Shown: one piece after another, positions 50,988 to 61,783 of the stretch | Position numbering within the stretch: position 1 is the first letter of the stretch | How the letters are laid out: each line of letters opens with the position of its first letter | NCBI RefSeq assembly: GCF_003311635.1 | Contig: NZ_QEXL01000008.1 | Span: forward strand, 89,117-153,116 | Length of the DNA stretch: 64,000 bases | From: Novacetimonas cocois | GTDB lineage: Bacteria; Pseudomonadota; Alphaproteobacteria; Acetobacterales; Acetobacteraceae | Reading direction: 5' to 3' | Program-made: the position numbers and the translations under genes | The notes under the pieces: generated by a model | The model's database searches: none | What the model was told of the DNA's origin: nothing | What the model saw: only the letters and a program-made list of their open reading frames with translations

Positions 50988-53237
50988 TCAATTTCCCTTC
51001 CCGATGGGACCTGTGCCTGTTTCATGACGGAAGAACAGGCTGCCAAGCGGCGGCAGGGAAAGGCTGAGCGAATGGTCGCGGCCATGCGCGGGCAGGGGGG
51101 ATGTCCGCACGGCCCCGTAATTGCCGACATTCGACCCGCCGTAAACACTGCTGTCGGTATTGAGGATTTCCTGCCACGTGCCGTCATGGGGGACGCCGAT
51201 GCGGTAATCGTGCCGGGGAACAGGCGTCATGTTGCACACGACCATGATCGTGGGGGCGCCTTCGGTCTGGCGGATCCATGCAAAGACCGAGTTTTCACGG
51301 TCATCGCCAATCAGCCACGAAAAGTCCTCTGCCCGGCTGTCGGAACGGTGGAGCGCGGCATGGGCGCGATAAAGGCGGTTCAGGTCACTCACCAGTCGTC
51401 TGACGCCCCCGCCTTCCACGGTATCAAGGCCATGCCATGAAAGCTGCGTTTCATGGCTCCATTCCTCGGGCTGTGCGAATTCCCCGCCCATGAACAGCAG
51501 TTTCTTGCCCGGATGTCCCCACATGAAGGCCAGATAGGCACGCAGGTTGGCATGTTTCTGCCACGTGTCGCCGGGCATGCGCCGGATCAGCGATCCTTTG
51601 CCATGAACGACCTCGTCATGTGAAAGGGGCAGGATGAAATGTTCCGAAAACCCGTAAAGAAGGCCGAATGTCATCTCGTCATGATGAAAGCGGCGATGGA
51701 TCGGGTCATGTCCCATGTAATCCAGCGTGTCGTGCATCCATCCCATGTTCCATTTGAAGGAAAAGCCAAGGCCCCCTTCGCTGACGGCGCGCGTGACGCC
51801 GGGCCATGCGGTTGATTCCTCCGCCACCATGATCGCGCCGGGAGAGCGCACGGCCACCGTTGCGTTCAGATGGCGGAGGAACGCGATGGATTCCAGATTT
51901 TCCCGGCCGCCGTGGATATTGGGGATCCACGCGTCAGCCTTGCGGCTGTAATCGCGATACAGCATTGACGCGACCGCATCCACGCGCAGGCCGTCAATAT
52001 GATACTGGTGCAGCCAGAACAGGGCGCTTGCGATCAGGAACCCGCTGACCTCGCGACGTCCGATATTGTAAATCAGCGTGTTCCAGTCAGGATGATACCC
52101 CTCACGCGGGTCGAGATGTTCATATAACGCGCTTCCGTCAAAGCGGGCCAGACCGTGCGGGTCCGTCGGAAAATGGGCGGGCACCCAGTCCAGGATGATG
52201 CCGATACCCGCCCGGTGGCAGGCATTGACAAACCGGGCGAAGGCATCCGGCGCCCCAAACCGGGCGGAGGGCGCGAACAGGCCAAGTGGCTGATACCCCC
52301 ATGATCCCCCGAACGGATATTCCATGATGGGCATCAGTTCGATGTGGCTGAAGCCCGTTTCAATGACATAGGGCAGTAATGTCGCGGTCAGTTCGTCCCA
52401 GTTCACCGTTTTGCCGTCCGCATGCCGCCAGGAACCGGCATGGATTTCATAAATGCTGATCGGGGCTGCGATGTCCTGTCGCGTGCCGCGCGTCTGCATC
52501 CAGTCGTCGTCCGACCATTCGAAATCCGTTGTCGCCACCACGACCGATGCCGTCGCGGGGGACAGTTCCGCCGCGAATGCAAGCGGATCGGCCTTCAGCG
52601 GCAACAGATGGCCCTGCCTGTCCACGATTTCGAATTTGTAGGTTTCGCCTGCGCCAAGACGCGGAATGAACAGTTCCCATATGCCATGTTCATGACGCAG
52701 CCGCATGGTGTGGCGACGGCCGTCCCACTGGTTGAAGTTTCCCACGACCGAAACACGGCTGGCATTGGGTGCCCATACGGCGAAGCGCACGCCCCTGACC
52801 CCCTCGACCTCCATGACATGGGCGCCCAGCACGCGGTACAGGTCCTGATGTTCCCCATGGGAAATCAGGTGCAGGTCGAAATCCCCCAGCAACAGACCGA
52901 AAGCATAGGCATCTTCGGTTTCCTGCGTGGCGTTGTCCCATTCAACCCGCAGCCGGTATGGCATGCCGGTCGGGATGGCGCCGGTGAACACGCCATCGGG
53001 ATGAAGCGGCGTCATCGCCCATTCCCTGGCGCGCCTGCGCCGGCCCGGACGCGGGGGGAGGGTTTCGACGATCGTGACCTTATGCGCGCCGGGCATGAAG
53101 ACGCGGATCGTGTCTTCCTTTCCATCGGGATGACGGCCAAGGAAGGAAAACGGGTTGTCCAGCCGTCCATGCAGGAGGGCTTCGACCCGGCTGTCGATAT
53201 CCTGTCCGGCACGAAGAATGGGAAGATGTTCCGTCAC
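50988..53237 (-). CDS. glgB: 1,4-alpha-glucan branching enzyme
   Basis: A 749-residue GH13 enzyme introducing alpha-1,6 branches into alpha-glucan. Two N-terminal beta-sandwich regions ([16 protein letters not shown] near residue 23, [20 protein letters not shown] near 150) precede the barrel. The nucleophile Asp is in [14 protein letters not shown], the acid Glu in [11 protein letters not shown] and the third Asp in [14 protein letters not shown]. It starts with GTG, which overlaps the TGA of the upstream treS gene (GTGA), so the two are translationally coupled. It is the third gene of the glgE operon. Confidence 0.96.
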   Translation of the reverse strand: MTEHLPILRAGQDIDSRVEALLHGRLDNPFSFLGRHPDGKEDTIRVFMPGAHKVTIVETLPPRPGRRRRAREWAMTPLHPDGVFTGAIPTGMPYRLRVEWDNATQETEDAYAFGLLLGDFDLHLISHGEHQDLYRVLGAHVMEVEGVRGVRFAVWAPNASRVSVVGNFNQWDGRRHTMRLRHEHGIWELFIPRLGAGETYKFEIVDRQGHLLPLKADPLAFAAELSPATASVVVATTDFEWSDDDWMQTRGTRQDIAAPISIYEIHAGSWRHADGKTVNWDELTATLLPYVIETGFSHIELMPIMEYPFGGSWGYQPLGLFAPSARFGAPDAFARFVNACHRAGIGIILDWVPAHFPTDPHGLARFDGSALYEHLDPREGYHPDWNTLIYNIGRREVSGFLIASALFWLHQYHIDGLRVDAVASMLYRDYSRKADAWIPNIHGGRENLESIAFLRHLNATVAVRSPGAIMVAEESTAWPGVTRAVSEGGLGFSFKWNMGWMHDTLDYMGHDPIHRRFHHDEMTFGLLYGFSEHFILPLSHDEVVHGKGSLIRRMPGDTWQKHANLRAYLAFMWGHPGKKLLFMGGEFAQPEEWSHETQLSWHGLDTVEGGGVRRLVSDLNRLYRAHAALHRSDSRAEDFSWLIGDDRENSVFAWIRQTEGAPTIMVVCNMTPVPRHDYRIGVPHDGTWQEILNTDSSVYGGSNVGNYGAVRTSPLPAHGRDHSLSLSLPPLGSLFFRHETGTGPIGKGN

Positions 53238-56200
53238 TGCCGCTCTCCTGACGCTGATGGTCCTGATGCCGGGGGGAATGTCATGAGGTCATGCAGCCCC
53301 GCCAGCGCCGTTCCGATCCACGCGGGACGGTTGGTGGCCTCATAACGTATTTCGTAGGCCGCCTTTTCCATCAAGAAGAGATGCAAAAGCGCGGCCTGTG
53401 CCTGCGGTGTGCCAATGGCTGTTGCGGTGGTCCCGATGCCTGCACTCCATCCGTCCTGGAAATTCCGCGATGCCTCGGCATGGAAGGCGGAAATGTATTC
53501 CGTTGCGCGGACCGCCGACTGTTCGGCGGCGGGATGGCTGGCCGTATCACTGTCTGCAATACGTGCGGTATCGGCGACATAGGCGATGGAGCGCAGCATG
53601 CCCGCCACGTCGCGCAGGGGGCTGGCCTTGCCCCTGCGTTCGGGCAGGGGGGTCATGGGCTGTCCCTCGAAGTCGATGATGACGGCATCGTTTTCCACCA
53701 CCAGCACCTGCCCGAGGTGAAAGTCACCATGAATGCGGGTCTTCAGCGTGCCCGGCGCCGATGCCGCCAGCGTCGTGACAAGCCGCAGCAGGTCCTCACG
53801 CGCGGCAAGCAGGGCGGTGGCGTGCGCCTGGTCACCCGCATGCGGCCAGTCGGTGATGCCCGCCACGATGTCGAGCGCGCGCGTGATTTCATCACGCACC
53901 GTGGCCGACAGGGCGGCAACGTCGTTTTCCGATACCTGTTCGGGGGCAAAGGCCGCGTTGTCGCTGCCGCGTGCCAGGATGGCGTGCATTTCACCCAGCC
54001 GTTGTCCCATGATGCGGAAAAACGCGATATGTTCGGCCCGCATGCCGGCCTGTTCCTCGCCACTCAGGGCGAGGTCCGTCGCGATGCCGCGCAGGTACCC
54101 CAGCGTCCATCCCCAGCCATCCCCCTGATTGCCGACATACCCTTCCATGATGGCAAGGGTATATGTCTCCCCCCGCGCATCCACCCGCATGACTTCGCCC
54201 AGGAAGGGGGCGATGCCATGCGCGCCGTGTTGTGTCAGGAATTCTGTCATTTCGACTTCCGGGTGGATGCCCGCATGCGGCTGGCGGATCAGTTTGAGGA
54301 TCAGCCTGTCCCCCACGCTCAGCGAACTGTTGCTCTGTTCGGAGGAAAGCCAGTGGATGGGGGCATCCGACGGGATATCGAGGTGGCGGAACGCGTCGGA
54401 GGCACGAAAGACGATTTCCCCTTCACCCGCGGCAAGATGGCTGCCATCGGCCATGGCCTTGATGAATGCGTTTGTCAGTGCGGGCAGGGCGAACGCATCG
54501 GTCAGGTAGCCCGTCTGCCGTCCACGCCGCACACGCGACAGGGCCAGCTGCTGTGGCAGCGCGGGGAGCGTATCGGTGTCCCATGCGATGCCCAGCGGCA
54601 GGAAATACGAATCCTCCCGTCCTTCCGACTGCGCACGGATTTCACACAGCAGCAGCTGCGTGCCCACAGGTGTTGCCTGAACGATGCGGGCCAGGGTGAT
54701 CCGCCGTCCCCGCGCGGAAGCCCAGCGTCGCATTGGAAGGTAGGCCGGCAGGATCTCCTCCTCCATGACTTTTCGCACGGGCGCGTCCATCAGGTCACGC
54801 AGGTCGCGGCGCAGGACTATGGTGCGGAATTCCGGCAGGGCTTCCGGCGCGGGGACATGCCAGGCCGGATTTTCCGACAGGGTGCACAGCCGGAACCATA
54901 TGAAGCCATAGGGCGGCAGCGTCAGAAGGTAGGGAAGCTGTCCGATCGGGGGAAAGACGCTTTCGGCCGTCATTTCCACCGGCACCCGACCGATGAAGAG
55001 GGAAAGGTCAAGTTCGACCGCCTGTGCGGAGCGGGCAAGATTGGCCACGCACAGGATGGTGTCGGCCTCGTATTCCCGCAGATAGGCCAGGATCTTGCGA
55101 TTGCCGGGGGAAAGGAACGTCAGCGTCCCGCGGCCAAACGCGTGGGAACGCGCCCGCACCGCCAGCATGCGCCGTGTCCAGTTGAGGAGGGAGAACGGGT
55201 CGCGTCGCTGCGTTTCCGCATTGACCGCGGCATATCCATAAAGCGGGTCCATGATGACCGGCAGGACAAGGCGTTCAGGGTCGGCGCGGGAAAAGCCGCC
55301 ATTGCGGTCCGGCGACCACTGCATCGGGGTGCGAACCCCGTCGCGATCGCCAAGCTGGATATTGTCGCCCATGCCGATTTCGTCGCCGTAATACAGCACG
55401 GGCGTTCCCGGCATGGACAGAAGCAGGCTGTTGAGGAGTTCGATCCGCCGCCGGTCACGTTCCAGCAGGGGGGAGAGGCGCCTGCGGATGCCAAGGTTCA
55501 GTCGCGCCCGGCGATCGGCGGCATAGGCATTCCACATGAAATCCCGCTCGCTGTCGGTGACCATCTCCAGCGTCAGTTCGTCATGATTGCGCAGGAAAAT
55601 CGCCCACTGGCAGGTGGGGGGAATATCGGGCGTCTGGCGCATGATGTCGGTGATGGGAAAACGGTCCTCCCGCGCCATGGCCAGATACATCCGTGGCATC
55701 AGCGGGAAATGGAAGGCCATGTGACATTCATCGCCATGACCGAAATATTCCTGCGTGTCTTCGGGCCACTGGTTGGCTTCGGCCAGCAGCATGCGGTTGG
55801 AAAAACGCGCATCCAGCGCCGCGCGGATACGGCGCAGGACCTCATGCGTTTCCGGCAGGTTCTCATTGCTGGTGCCGTCGCGTTCCACAAGGTAGGGAAT
55901 GGCGTCGAGCCGCAGCCCGTCGACACCCAGTTTCAGCCAGAAGGACATGATGCCCAGAATGGCCCGCAGGACATGGGGATTGTCGAAATTGAGGTCGGGC
56001 TGGTGGGAATAGAAACGATGCCAGAAAAACGCCCCCGCCACGGGATCGCGCGTCCAGTTGGAAATTTCCGTATCGCAGAAGATGATGCGCGTGCCGGCAT
56101 ATTCGGTGCCGGTGTCGGACCAGACATAGAAATTGCGCGCGACCGAACCGGGTTTTGCCTTGCGTGCCCGCTGGAACCACGGATGCTGGTCCGATGTGTG

Positions 56201-56533
56201 ATTGATCACCAGTTCGGTAATCACGCGTATGTTGCGGGCATGCGCGGTATTGATGAAATGCCGCACATCGGCCAGCGTGCCATAATCGGGATGCACGTCG
56301 CGATAGGCGGAAATGTCGTATCCATCGTCCTTGCGGGGGGAGGGATAGAATGGCAGCAGCCAGATCGTGTTGACGCCAAGATCCGCGATATAGTCAAGTT
56401 TCGACGTCAGGCCCTGAAAATCCCCGATGCCATCATTGTCCGAATCAAAAAAGGATTTCACGTGCACCTGATAGATGACCGCGTCCTTGTACCATAACGG
56501 ATCGGCGGGTGGGGCCGGATTGCGTTTCGTCAT
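53234..56533 (-). CDS. treS: Trehalose synthase fused to maltokinase
   Basis: A 1099-residue bifunctional protein. Residues 1 to about 550 form a GH13 trehalose synthase (trehalose to maltose): nucleophile Asp in [11 protein letters not shown], Glu in LLAEANQWP, Asp in [12 protein letters not shown], with the start [20 protein letters not shown]. From about 560 comes a maltokinase that makes maltose-1-phosphate, recognised by [28 protein letters not shown] and [15 protein letters not shown]. The fusion delivers the substrate of GlgE. The ATG at 56533 overlaps the glgE stop (ATGA) and is preferred to the longer frame; the end overlaps glgB. Confidence 0.95.
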   Translation of the reverse strand: MTKRNPAPPADPLWYKDAVIYQVHVKSFFDSDNDGIGDFQGLTSKLDYIADLGVNTIWLLPFYPSPRKDDGYDISAYRDVHPDYGTLADVRHFINTAHARNIRVITELVINHTSDQHPWFQRARKAKPGSVARNFYVWSDTGTEYAGTRIIFCDTEISNWTRDPVAGAFFWHRFYSHQPDLNFDNPHVLRAILGIMSFWLKLGVDGLRLDAIPYLVERDGTSNENLPETHEVLRRIRAALDARFSNRMLLAEANQWPEDTQEYFGHGDECHMAFHFPLMPRMYLAMAREDRFPITDIMRQTPDIPPTCQWAIFLRNHDELTLEMVTDSERDFMWNAYAADRRARLNLGIRRRLSPLLERDRRRIELLNSLLLSMPGTPVLYYGDEIGMGDNIQLGDRDGVRTPMQWSPDRNGGFSRADPERLVLPVIMDPLYGYAAVNAETQRRDPFSLLNWTRRMLAVRARSHAFGRGTLTFLSPGNRKILAYLREYEADTILCVANLARSAQAVELDLSLFIGRVPVEMTAESVFPPIGQLPYLLTLPPYGFIWFRLCTLSENPAWHVPAPEALPEFRTIVLRRDLRDLMDAPVRKVMEEEILPAYLPMRRWASARGRRITLARIVQATPVGTQLLLCEIRAQSEGREDSYFLPLGIAWDTDTLPALPQQLALSRVRRGRQTGYLTDAFALPALTNAFIKAMADGSHLAAGEGEIVFRASDAFRHLDIPSDAPIHWLSSEQSNSSLSVGDRLILKLIRQPHAGIHPEVEMTEFLTQHGAHGIAPFLGEVMRVDARGETYTLAIMEGYVGNQGDGWGWTLGYLRGIATDLALSGEEQAGMRAEHIAFFRIMGQRLGEMHAILARGSDNAAFAPEQVSENDVAALSATVRDEITRALDIVAGITDWPHAGDQAHATALLAAREDLLRLVTTLAASAPGTLKTRIHGDFHLGQVLVVENDAVIIDFEGQPMTPLPERRGKASPLRDVAGMLRSIAYVADTARIADSDTASHPAAEQSAVRATEYISAFHAEASRNFQDGWSAGIGTTATAIGTPQAQAALLHLFLMEKAAYEIRYEATNRPAWIGTALAGLHDLMTFPPASGPSASGERQ

Positions 56534-59500
56534 GGCCTGCCGCCTTCCACCGGACGGACGTGCCATATCGCAAAGGGCAGGTCGCCCGGATCAAGGCGGA
56601 CATGCTGGATCTTTCCTGTCCAGATTTCGTGCCGGTCGCGCATCAGGTCATGAACGCGCAGGGAGGCACTGTCCGGCAGTCCCCATTCCCATAACGGGAT
56701 TTCGAAAGTGGACTGCTGCACATTTACGGGATCCAGACTGATCGCCACCAGTACGACATCGGACATATCGGTCATGCCCTTTGCGAAATAGATGATGGAA
56801 TCATTGAACATGTTGTAAAACCGTAATCCCAGATGGGTCTGCAGGGACCTGTGGCGCCGTCGTATCGCATTGATCCTGCCTGTTTCCGATATGATGTTGC
56901 CCGGACGGTCATCATCCCATTTGCGGATCTGGTATTTTTCGGAATCCATGTATTCCTCCCGCCCCGGCAGCGGGGTGGATTCACACAGTTCGAAACCCTG
57001 ATACATGCCCCATAATCCGGACAGCGTGGCAGCCAGCGCCATGCGGATCAGGTGGGCGGCCCTGCCACCGTTTTGCAGGAAAAAAGGGTTGATGTCGGGC
57101 GTATTGACAAAAAGATGCGGGCGAAAGAAATCACGGACCGGCCGGCTGGTGATTTCCGTCATGTAGGATGTCAGTTCCTGCTTCGTATTGCGCCACGTGA
57201 AGTATGTATAGGATTGGGAAAACCCTGCTTTTGCCAGCCGATACATCATCTTGGGATGGGTAAACGCCTCGGACAGGAAGATGACGTCCGGATGCTGCGC
57301 GCGGATATCGGCAATCAGCCATTCCCAGAACGGCAGTGGTTTTGTGTGGGGATTGTCCACGCGGAAAATCCTGATGCCCTCGGCAATCCAGAACAGCACG
57401 ACATCGCGCAGGGCATGCCACAGGTCGGGAATGGCGCCGGGGGCATAGAAATCCACATTGACAATATCTTCATATACCTTGGGCGGATTTTCCGCATGTT
57501 TGATGGATCCGTCGGCGCGATGGTCGAACCATTGGGGATGCGCCGTGATCCACGGATGGTCGGGGGCGCACTGGATCGCGAAATCCATCGCCAGTTCCAT
57601 GCCATATTCATGCGTTATGCGGACCAGATCCCGAAAATCCTCGATCGTGCCAAGCTGCGGGTGAATGGCATCGTGACCGCCTTCGGCCGATCCGATGGCA
57701 TACGGGCTGCCGGGATCGTCGGGCTGTGCCTGCAGGCTGTTATTGCGTCCCTTGCGATTGATGCGGCCGACAGGATGGATGGGGGGCAGGTAAAGGACAT
57801 CGAATCCCATGTCGCGCACGTAAGGCAGACGTCCGATGACGTCGCGCAACGTCCCGTGCCGGTCGGGGCTGGCACCCTGTGAACGCGGAAACAGTTCATA
57901 CCAGCTGCCGTACCGCGCGGCGGGACGTTCCGCGAAGATTGCAATTGGGGCGGCAAGCCGCGTCAGGTATGGTTTGCTGCTGACATGCTCCATCAATGCC
58001 CGCACCGGGGCGGAAAGCAGATGTCCGATCATATCCGCCTGCGACATGTGCAGAAGGTCATCCAGCAGATGCGCCAGCCGCGTCTTCATCAGGCCGTCGG
58101 TGCCGGCCATGGTGGCGTGGATCAGCGCGCGCGCGTCCGCAATGTCCTGTGTTTCAATCCTGCCGGCCGCCTGCTTTTTTTCAAGGGCACGCGCGAGTGA
58201 TCCGTAACGGTCCTGCCAGGCCTCGATCGTGTATTCCCATGGCCCGACCCGATCCAGCGACAGGAAGCCACGCCAGCGGCTGTTGCCGATCGGCTCCATC
58301 GGCGCGTGATGCCACAGGGGATCATCCACCGCCCGCCATGACAGTCGCGCCGCGAGGAGGTCATGCCCATCCATGAAGATGTCCGCCTCCACCGTGATCG
58401 ACGTTCCGGTCTCCGCCTTGACCGCAAAGCGGGGCGGGTCCACCACTGGCGTGACATTTTCCACGGCGATGCGGCCGAGCTTCATGACGGCGTGCATGTT
58501 TGTCGCATGCGGATGTTTTATGGGGGGACCGCCCTCTTGTGTCTCGACAACCCTGACCTCACCAGCCGCCAATGTCAGCCATCCGTCATGGAGCAGGGAA
58601 AAAAGCGACCTGCCCCCGTCGATCGGGGAAAGCGGACCGAAATCAGGCATCAGGGCGTCAGGACAGGCAGAAGCGGCATGCCACGGCGATGGATTGATCA
58701 GGATGACACGTGTGCGGGGGGCATGTTCATCGCCATGTCGCATGACAAGCACCGTAATCGGGTTATCCGCGGAACTGACATGCAGGTGAGGGGTCGCCAG
58801 CCTTGTCCGGCCGGATCCTGACATCCTGCCTGCGAAAAGAAGTGCATCATGAACGCGGATGTCCTGATATATGGCTTCATTTTCAGGGAAGACGGGAACA
58901 AGGATCCCATCGCCCGTCGCCCCGGCAAGGCGCAGGTTCATGATTTCACGTTCGGCATCAGCGCCAGTGGACGATGCGATATCGGCGGGGAAGGGAACGG
59001 GACAGGCCAGCCGCCCGACAGCGTCGGGAAGGGCGCGCCATTCCTCCACAAACCACGGGTCGTGCCTGTTCCACCATGCGACGGACGAACTGACCAGATC
59101 GACGCCTGTCGTGGCGATCTGGTATGTTGCGTCCCCAGAAAGTCCCGCCGTCCATGCGATCCAGCGGCATGACGGCAGGATCGCGCGGGATATCCGGATA
59201 ATGTTGCGCAGGAAATCGGGCGGCAGGTTCTGCGGGGCGTCACAGCGGAAACCGCGCACGCCCGCATCCAGCAGGGATTGCAGTATCCCCCGCCAGTAAT
59301 CGCATATTTCCTGATGGAATGAGGAAATATTCAACCGAAGGGAGCGCGGGTCATCCGTGGGCAGGTACCATTGCGGATATCGACGCGCCAGAAGGCCATC
59401 ACGCGCCACGCGATCCAGCGGCAGGTCAAGCAGGACGCCCATGCCGTATTCGCCTGCCGTCTCGCACAGCTTCTGCAGGCCCGTCAGGAAGGGACTGCCC

Positions 59501-59739
59501 CATGACAGGGACGCGTTGCCTTCCTCAAAGGAGGAGACAAGGAATGTATCGTCACCTGACGCGAAGATGGGCGAAATCAGGCAGTCGGTAAAACTGCTGT
59601 CGGCGTCACGTGAAAACAGTTCCGCCCATGTGTCGGGCCGATGGACCTGACTGGCGGGCAGGTAGCGGATGACAGGCGACCAGGGTGTGCTGTCACCGGG
59701 ATTGGTATGAACGTTGCCGCGCGGATTGCCTGACCCCAT
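56530..59739 (-). CDS. glgE: Maltosyltransferase with extra N-terminal amylase-like domain
   Basis: A 1069-residue alpha-1,4-glucan:maltose-1-phosphate maltosyltransferase, which extends alpha-glucan with maltosyl units. The core starts near residue 420 (LGRIAVENVTPVVD) and has the length of ordinary GlgE (about 650). Nucleophile Asp lies in IFRVDNPHTKPLPFWEW, acid Glu in IFLSEAFTHP and Asp in NTPDINPFF. The first ~415 residues form a second GH13-like region: GMGVLLDLPLDRVA and GVRGFRCDAPQN keep the strand motifs, but the acid-Glu strand reads WIAWTAG, so it is probably inactive. First gene of the coupled glgE-treS-glgB operon; GAAGAAAG precedes the ATG. Confidence 0.93.
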   Translation of the reverse strand: MGSGNPRGNVHTNPGDSTPWSPVIRYLPASQVHRPDTWAELFSRDADSSFTDCLISPIFASGDDTFLVSSFEEGNASLSWGSPFLTGLQKLCETAGEYGMGVLLDLPLDRVARDGLLARRYPQWYLPTDDPRSLRLNISSFHQEICDYWRGILQSLLDAGVRGFRCDAPQNLPPDFLRNIIRISRAILPSCRWIAWTAGLSGDATYQIATTGVDLVSSSVAWWNRHDPWFVEEWRALPDAVGRLACPVPFPADIASSTGADAEREIMNLRLAGATGDGILVPVFPENEAIYQDIRVHDALLFAGRMSGSGRTRLATPHLHVSSADNPITVLVMRHGDEHAPRTRVILINPSPWHAASACPDALMPDFGPLSPIDGGRSLFSLLHDGWLTLAAGEVRVVETQEGGPPIKHPHATNMHAVMKLGRIAVENVTPVVDPPRFAVKAETGTSITVEADIFMDGHDLLAARLSWRAVDDPLWHHAPMEPIGNSRWRGFLSLDRVGPWEYTIEAWQDRYGSLARALEKKQAAGRIETQDIADARALIHATMAGTDGLMKTRLAHLLDDLLHMSQADMIGHLLSAPVRALMEHVSSKPYLTRLAAPIAIFAERPAARYGSWYELFPRSQGASPDRHGTLRDVIGRLPYVRDMGFDVLYLPPIHPVGRINRKGRNNSLQAQPDDPGSPYAIGSAEGGHDAIHPQLGTIEDFRDLVRITHEYGMELAMDFAIQCAPDHPWITAHPQWFDHRADGSIKHAENPPKVYEDIVNVDFYAPGAIPDLWHALRDVVLFWIAEGIRIFRVDNPHTKPLPFWEWLIADIRAQHPDVIFLSEAFTHPKMMYRLAKAGFSQSYTYFTWRNTKQELTSYMTEITSRPVRDFFRPHLFVNTPDINPFFLQNGGRAAHLIRMALAATLSGLWGMYQGFELCESTPLPGREEYMDSEKYQIRKWDDDRPGNIISETGRINAIRRRHRSLQTHLGLRFYNMFNDSIIYFAKGMTDMSDVVLVAISLDPVNVQQSTFEIPLWEWGLPDSASLRVHDLMRDRHEIWTGKIQHVRLDPGDLPFAIWHVRPVEGGRP

Positions 59740-59903
59740 GCCGGTTCTTTCTTCGGGCTTTCATAGGCAGGTCTCGGACCCGCTTGCCGCGGGGCGATCT
59801 GTCGATAGGCTCAGAACGGCAGAGGTCGGGAAAAGAACAGGTAACGACAGGAAAAATCTGATAACAAATTCGTGTTGCGCGGCGTCGGCAGCAGATGCAG
59901 GGA

Positions 59904-60689
59904 TCAGTCGATGGTGCCATCCACCATGACATAGGGCTCCCCCCGGGAACAGGTTTCGACACGGGCATGTATGCCGTATGTCTGCTGCAGCAGCGCGGGC
60001 GAAATCACCGTGCGAGAGGGACCGGCGGCGATTATCCGTCCGTCGCGCATGATGACGGCATCATCGGTCATGCGTACCGCGATGTTCAGGTCATGCAGGA
60101 CAATGATGGTCACGATCCTCCGCGCGGCGGTCGTCCGGCGCACGATGTCCATGACCGAAAACTGATGATGCAGGTCCAGCGCGCTGAGCGGTTCGTCCAG
60201 CAGCAGGGCCTCGGGCTGCCGTCCCAGCGCCTGCGCCAGCCCCACAAGCTGCCGCTGGCCGCCCGACAGTTCATCCATGTAACGCATCGCCAGATCGCCA
60301 ATCCCGAATGTGTCCAGCGTTTCAAGGGTATCGGCGATGACGGTATCATCCGCGCCGCTTCCCATCCCGCTGACATGGCGGGCGGCGATCAGTGATTCCA
60401 GCACTTGCAGATGCACGGGCGCGGGCAGCGTCTGTGGCAGATAGACGCAATGGCGCGTGCGTTGCGCCAGCGGCATGCGCGACAGGTCCATGCCATTGAG
60501 CGTAATGACGGCAGGGGATGGCACAATGCCCGCCAAGGCACGCAGGAACGTGGATTTCCCGCTGCCGTTCGGTCCCAGCAATGCGCAGACGCGCCCACGG
60601 ACAAACGGCGCGGGATCGAGGTCATGCAGGACGGTGCGTCGTCCGTAACGCACGCTGACATGCCGCGCGCAAAGGCCCGCGCCGGTCAT
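59904..60689 (-). CDS. ABC importer ATPase, FecE/BtuD type
   Basis: A 261-residue ATPase of the iron-siderophore/B12 importer class. Walker A is LLGPNGSGKST near residue 38, the signature is ELSGGQRQLV and Walker B is EALLLDEPLSALD, followed by IVLHDLNIAVRM with the switch His. It powers the FecCD permease encoded just upstream; the genes overlap by 4 bp (ATGA, 60686-60689). A longer in-frame region upstream runs through the permease gene in a different frame and is not part of this protein. Confidence 0.94.
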   Translation of the reverse strand: MTGAGLCARHVSVRYGRRTVLHDLDPAPFVRGRVCALLGPNGSGKSTFLRALAGIVPSPAVITLNGMDLSRMPLAQRTRHCVYLPQTLPAPVHLQVLESLIAARHVSGMGSGADDTVIADTLETLDTFGIGDLAMRYMDELSGGQRQLVGLAQALGRQPEALLLDEPLSALDLHHQFSVMDIVRRTTAARRIVTIIVLHDLNIAVRMTDDAVIMRDGRIIAAGPSRTVISPALLQQTYGIHARVETCSRGEPYVMVDGTID

Positions 60690-61768
60690 GACAGCCCCTG
60701 CCGGCGCAGGACGATCGCAAGGAAAAAGGGAATGCCGACCAGCGCGGTGACAATTCCGGTCGGAATGATGACGCCGGGGATGATGTTGCGTGCCGCGACG
60801 GAAGAAAGCGACATGATCAGGCATCCGACCAGCAGGCTGCCGGGAAGGTAGAAACGGTGATCCTCCCCCAGCAGGCGGCGCGCGATATGCGGGGCGACCA
60901 GTCCGATGAACCCGATGGTCCCGACAAACGAAACCGCCAGCGCGGACAGAATGCTGATGCGCAGCAGCGCCGCGCGCCGGACGCGCGGAATGTCCACCCC
61001 CAGGCTGGAGGCCCGTTCCTCGCCCATGCGCAGGACCGTCAGCTGCCATGCCGCGCGAAAGGACAGTGGCGCGATCAGCAGGCATGCGGCGGCAAGGATG
61101 CCGATCCTGGGCCATGTCGCGCGTGTCAGGCTGCCCATCGTCCAGAAGACGAGGTCCTGAAGGGCGTCCTCGCTCGCCATGAACTGCAGGAGGGAGACAA
61201 GGGCATGGAACATGAACACCAGCGCGATGCCGAACAGGATGACCGTGCTGGTGCCCGCCCCGCGCAGGCGCGCGACAAGGTCCAGCAGGAACACCGAACC
61301 GATGGAAAAGACGAAGGCATTGGTGGAGATGATCCATGCCTCGGGCACGCCGGGGATATGCCATTGCAGGATGATCGCCAGCGACGCGCCGAATGCCGCC
61401 GCGGCGGAGACCCCGAGCGTGAACGGACTGGCCAGCGGATTGGCAAGGATGGTCTGCATTTCCGCCCCCGATAGTCCCAGCGCCGCGCCAACGCATATGG
61501 CCATCAGGGCATAGGGCAGGCGTATCTGCCAGACAATCACGCTTTCCCCCGCCGGCGCGTCATGCGGATGCAGCAGGATATGCACCAGTCGCGCCGGGGA
61601 AAGGCCCGATGGCCCCAGCGCGAAATCGAGCGTCACGGAACAGGCGATCAGGAACACGATGGCCGCGATGATCGTCATGCGCCGCCGCAGCATCGCACGA
61701 TACCGGGCATGGATATCGCCCGCCGCCAGCGCGCGTTGCGTGACGGGGGCGGGGGAAAGGCTGTTCAT
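60686..61768 (-). CDS. ABC importer permease, FecCD family
   Basis: A 360-residue permease with about nine to ten helices. Signature segments are IRLPYALMAICVGAALGLSGAEMQTILANPLASPFTLGVS near residue 83 (typical FecCD start, not quoted in full elsewhere) and the EAA-like GFIGLVAPHIARRLLGEDH, which contacts the ATPase. It likely imports a ferric siderophore or related complex. It lies 15 bp after the binding-protein gene and overlaps the ATPase gene, all on the minus strand. Confidence 0.93.
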   Translation of the reverse strand: MNSLSPAPVTQRALAAGDIHARYRAMLRRRMTIIAAIVFLIACSVTLDFALGPSGLSPARLVHILLHPHDAPAGESVIVWQIRLPYALMAICVGAALGLSGAEMQTILANPLASPFTLGVSAAAAFGASLAIILQWHIPGVPEAWIISTNAFVFSIGSVFLLDLVARLRGAGTSTVILFGIALVFMFHALVSLLQFMASEDALQDLVFWTMGSLTRATWPRIGILAAACLLIAPLSFRAAWQLTVLRMGEERASSLGVDIPRVRRAALLRISILSALAVSFVGTIGFIGLVAPHIARRLLGEDHRFYLPGSLLVGCLIMSLSSVAARNIIPGVIIPTGIVTALVGIPFFLAIVLRRQGLS

Positions 61769-61783
61769 AAGGTAAGGCCCGCC

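Noticed and set aside
53291-56497. A long open frame on the plus strand opposite treS (over 1000 codons).
   Set aside because: It is the antisense shadow of the trehalose synthase/maltokinase gene. GC-rich third positions remove stops on the opposite strand; the peptide has no recognisable fold, signal or ribosome-binding site.
59904-61496. A 530-codon frame covering the ABC ATPase and continuing upstream.
   Set aside because: Only the last 261 codons are the ATPase. The upstream part runs out of frame through the FecCD permease gene, whose own frame is well conserved, and ATGA coupling at 60686-60689 marks the true start.
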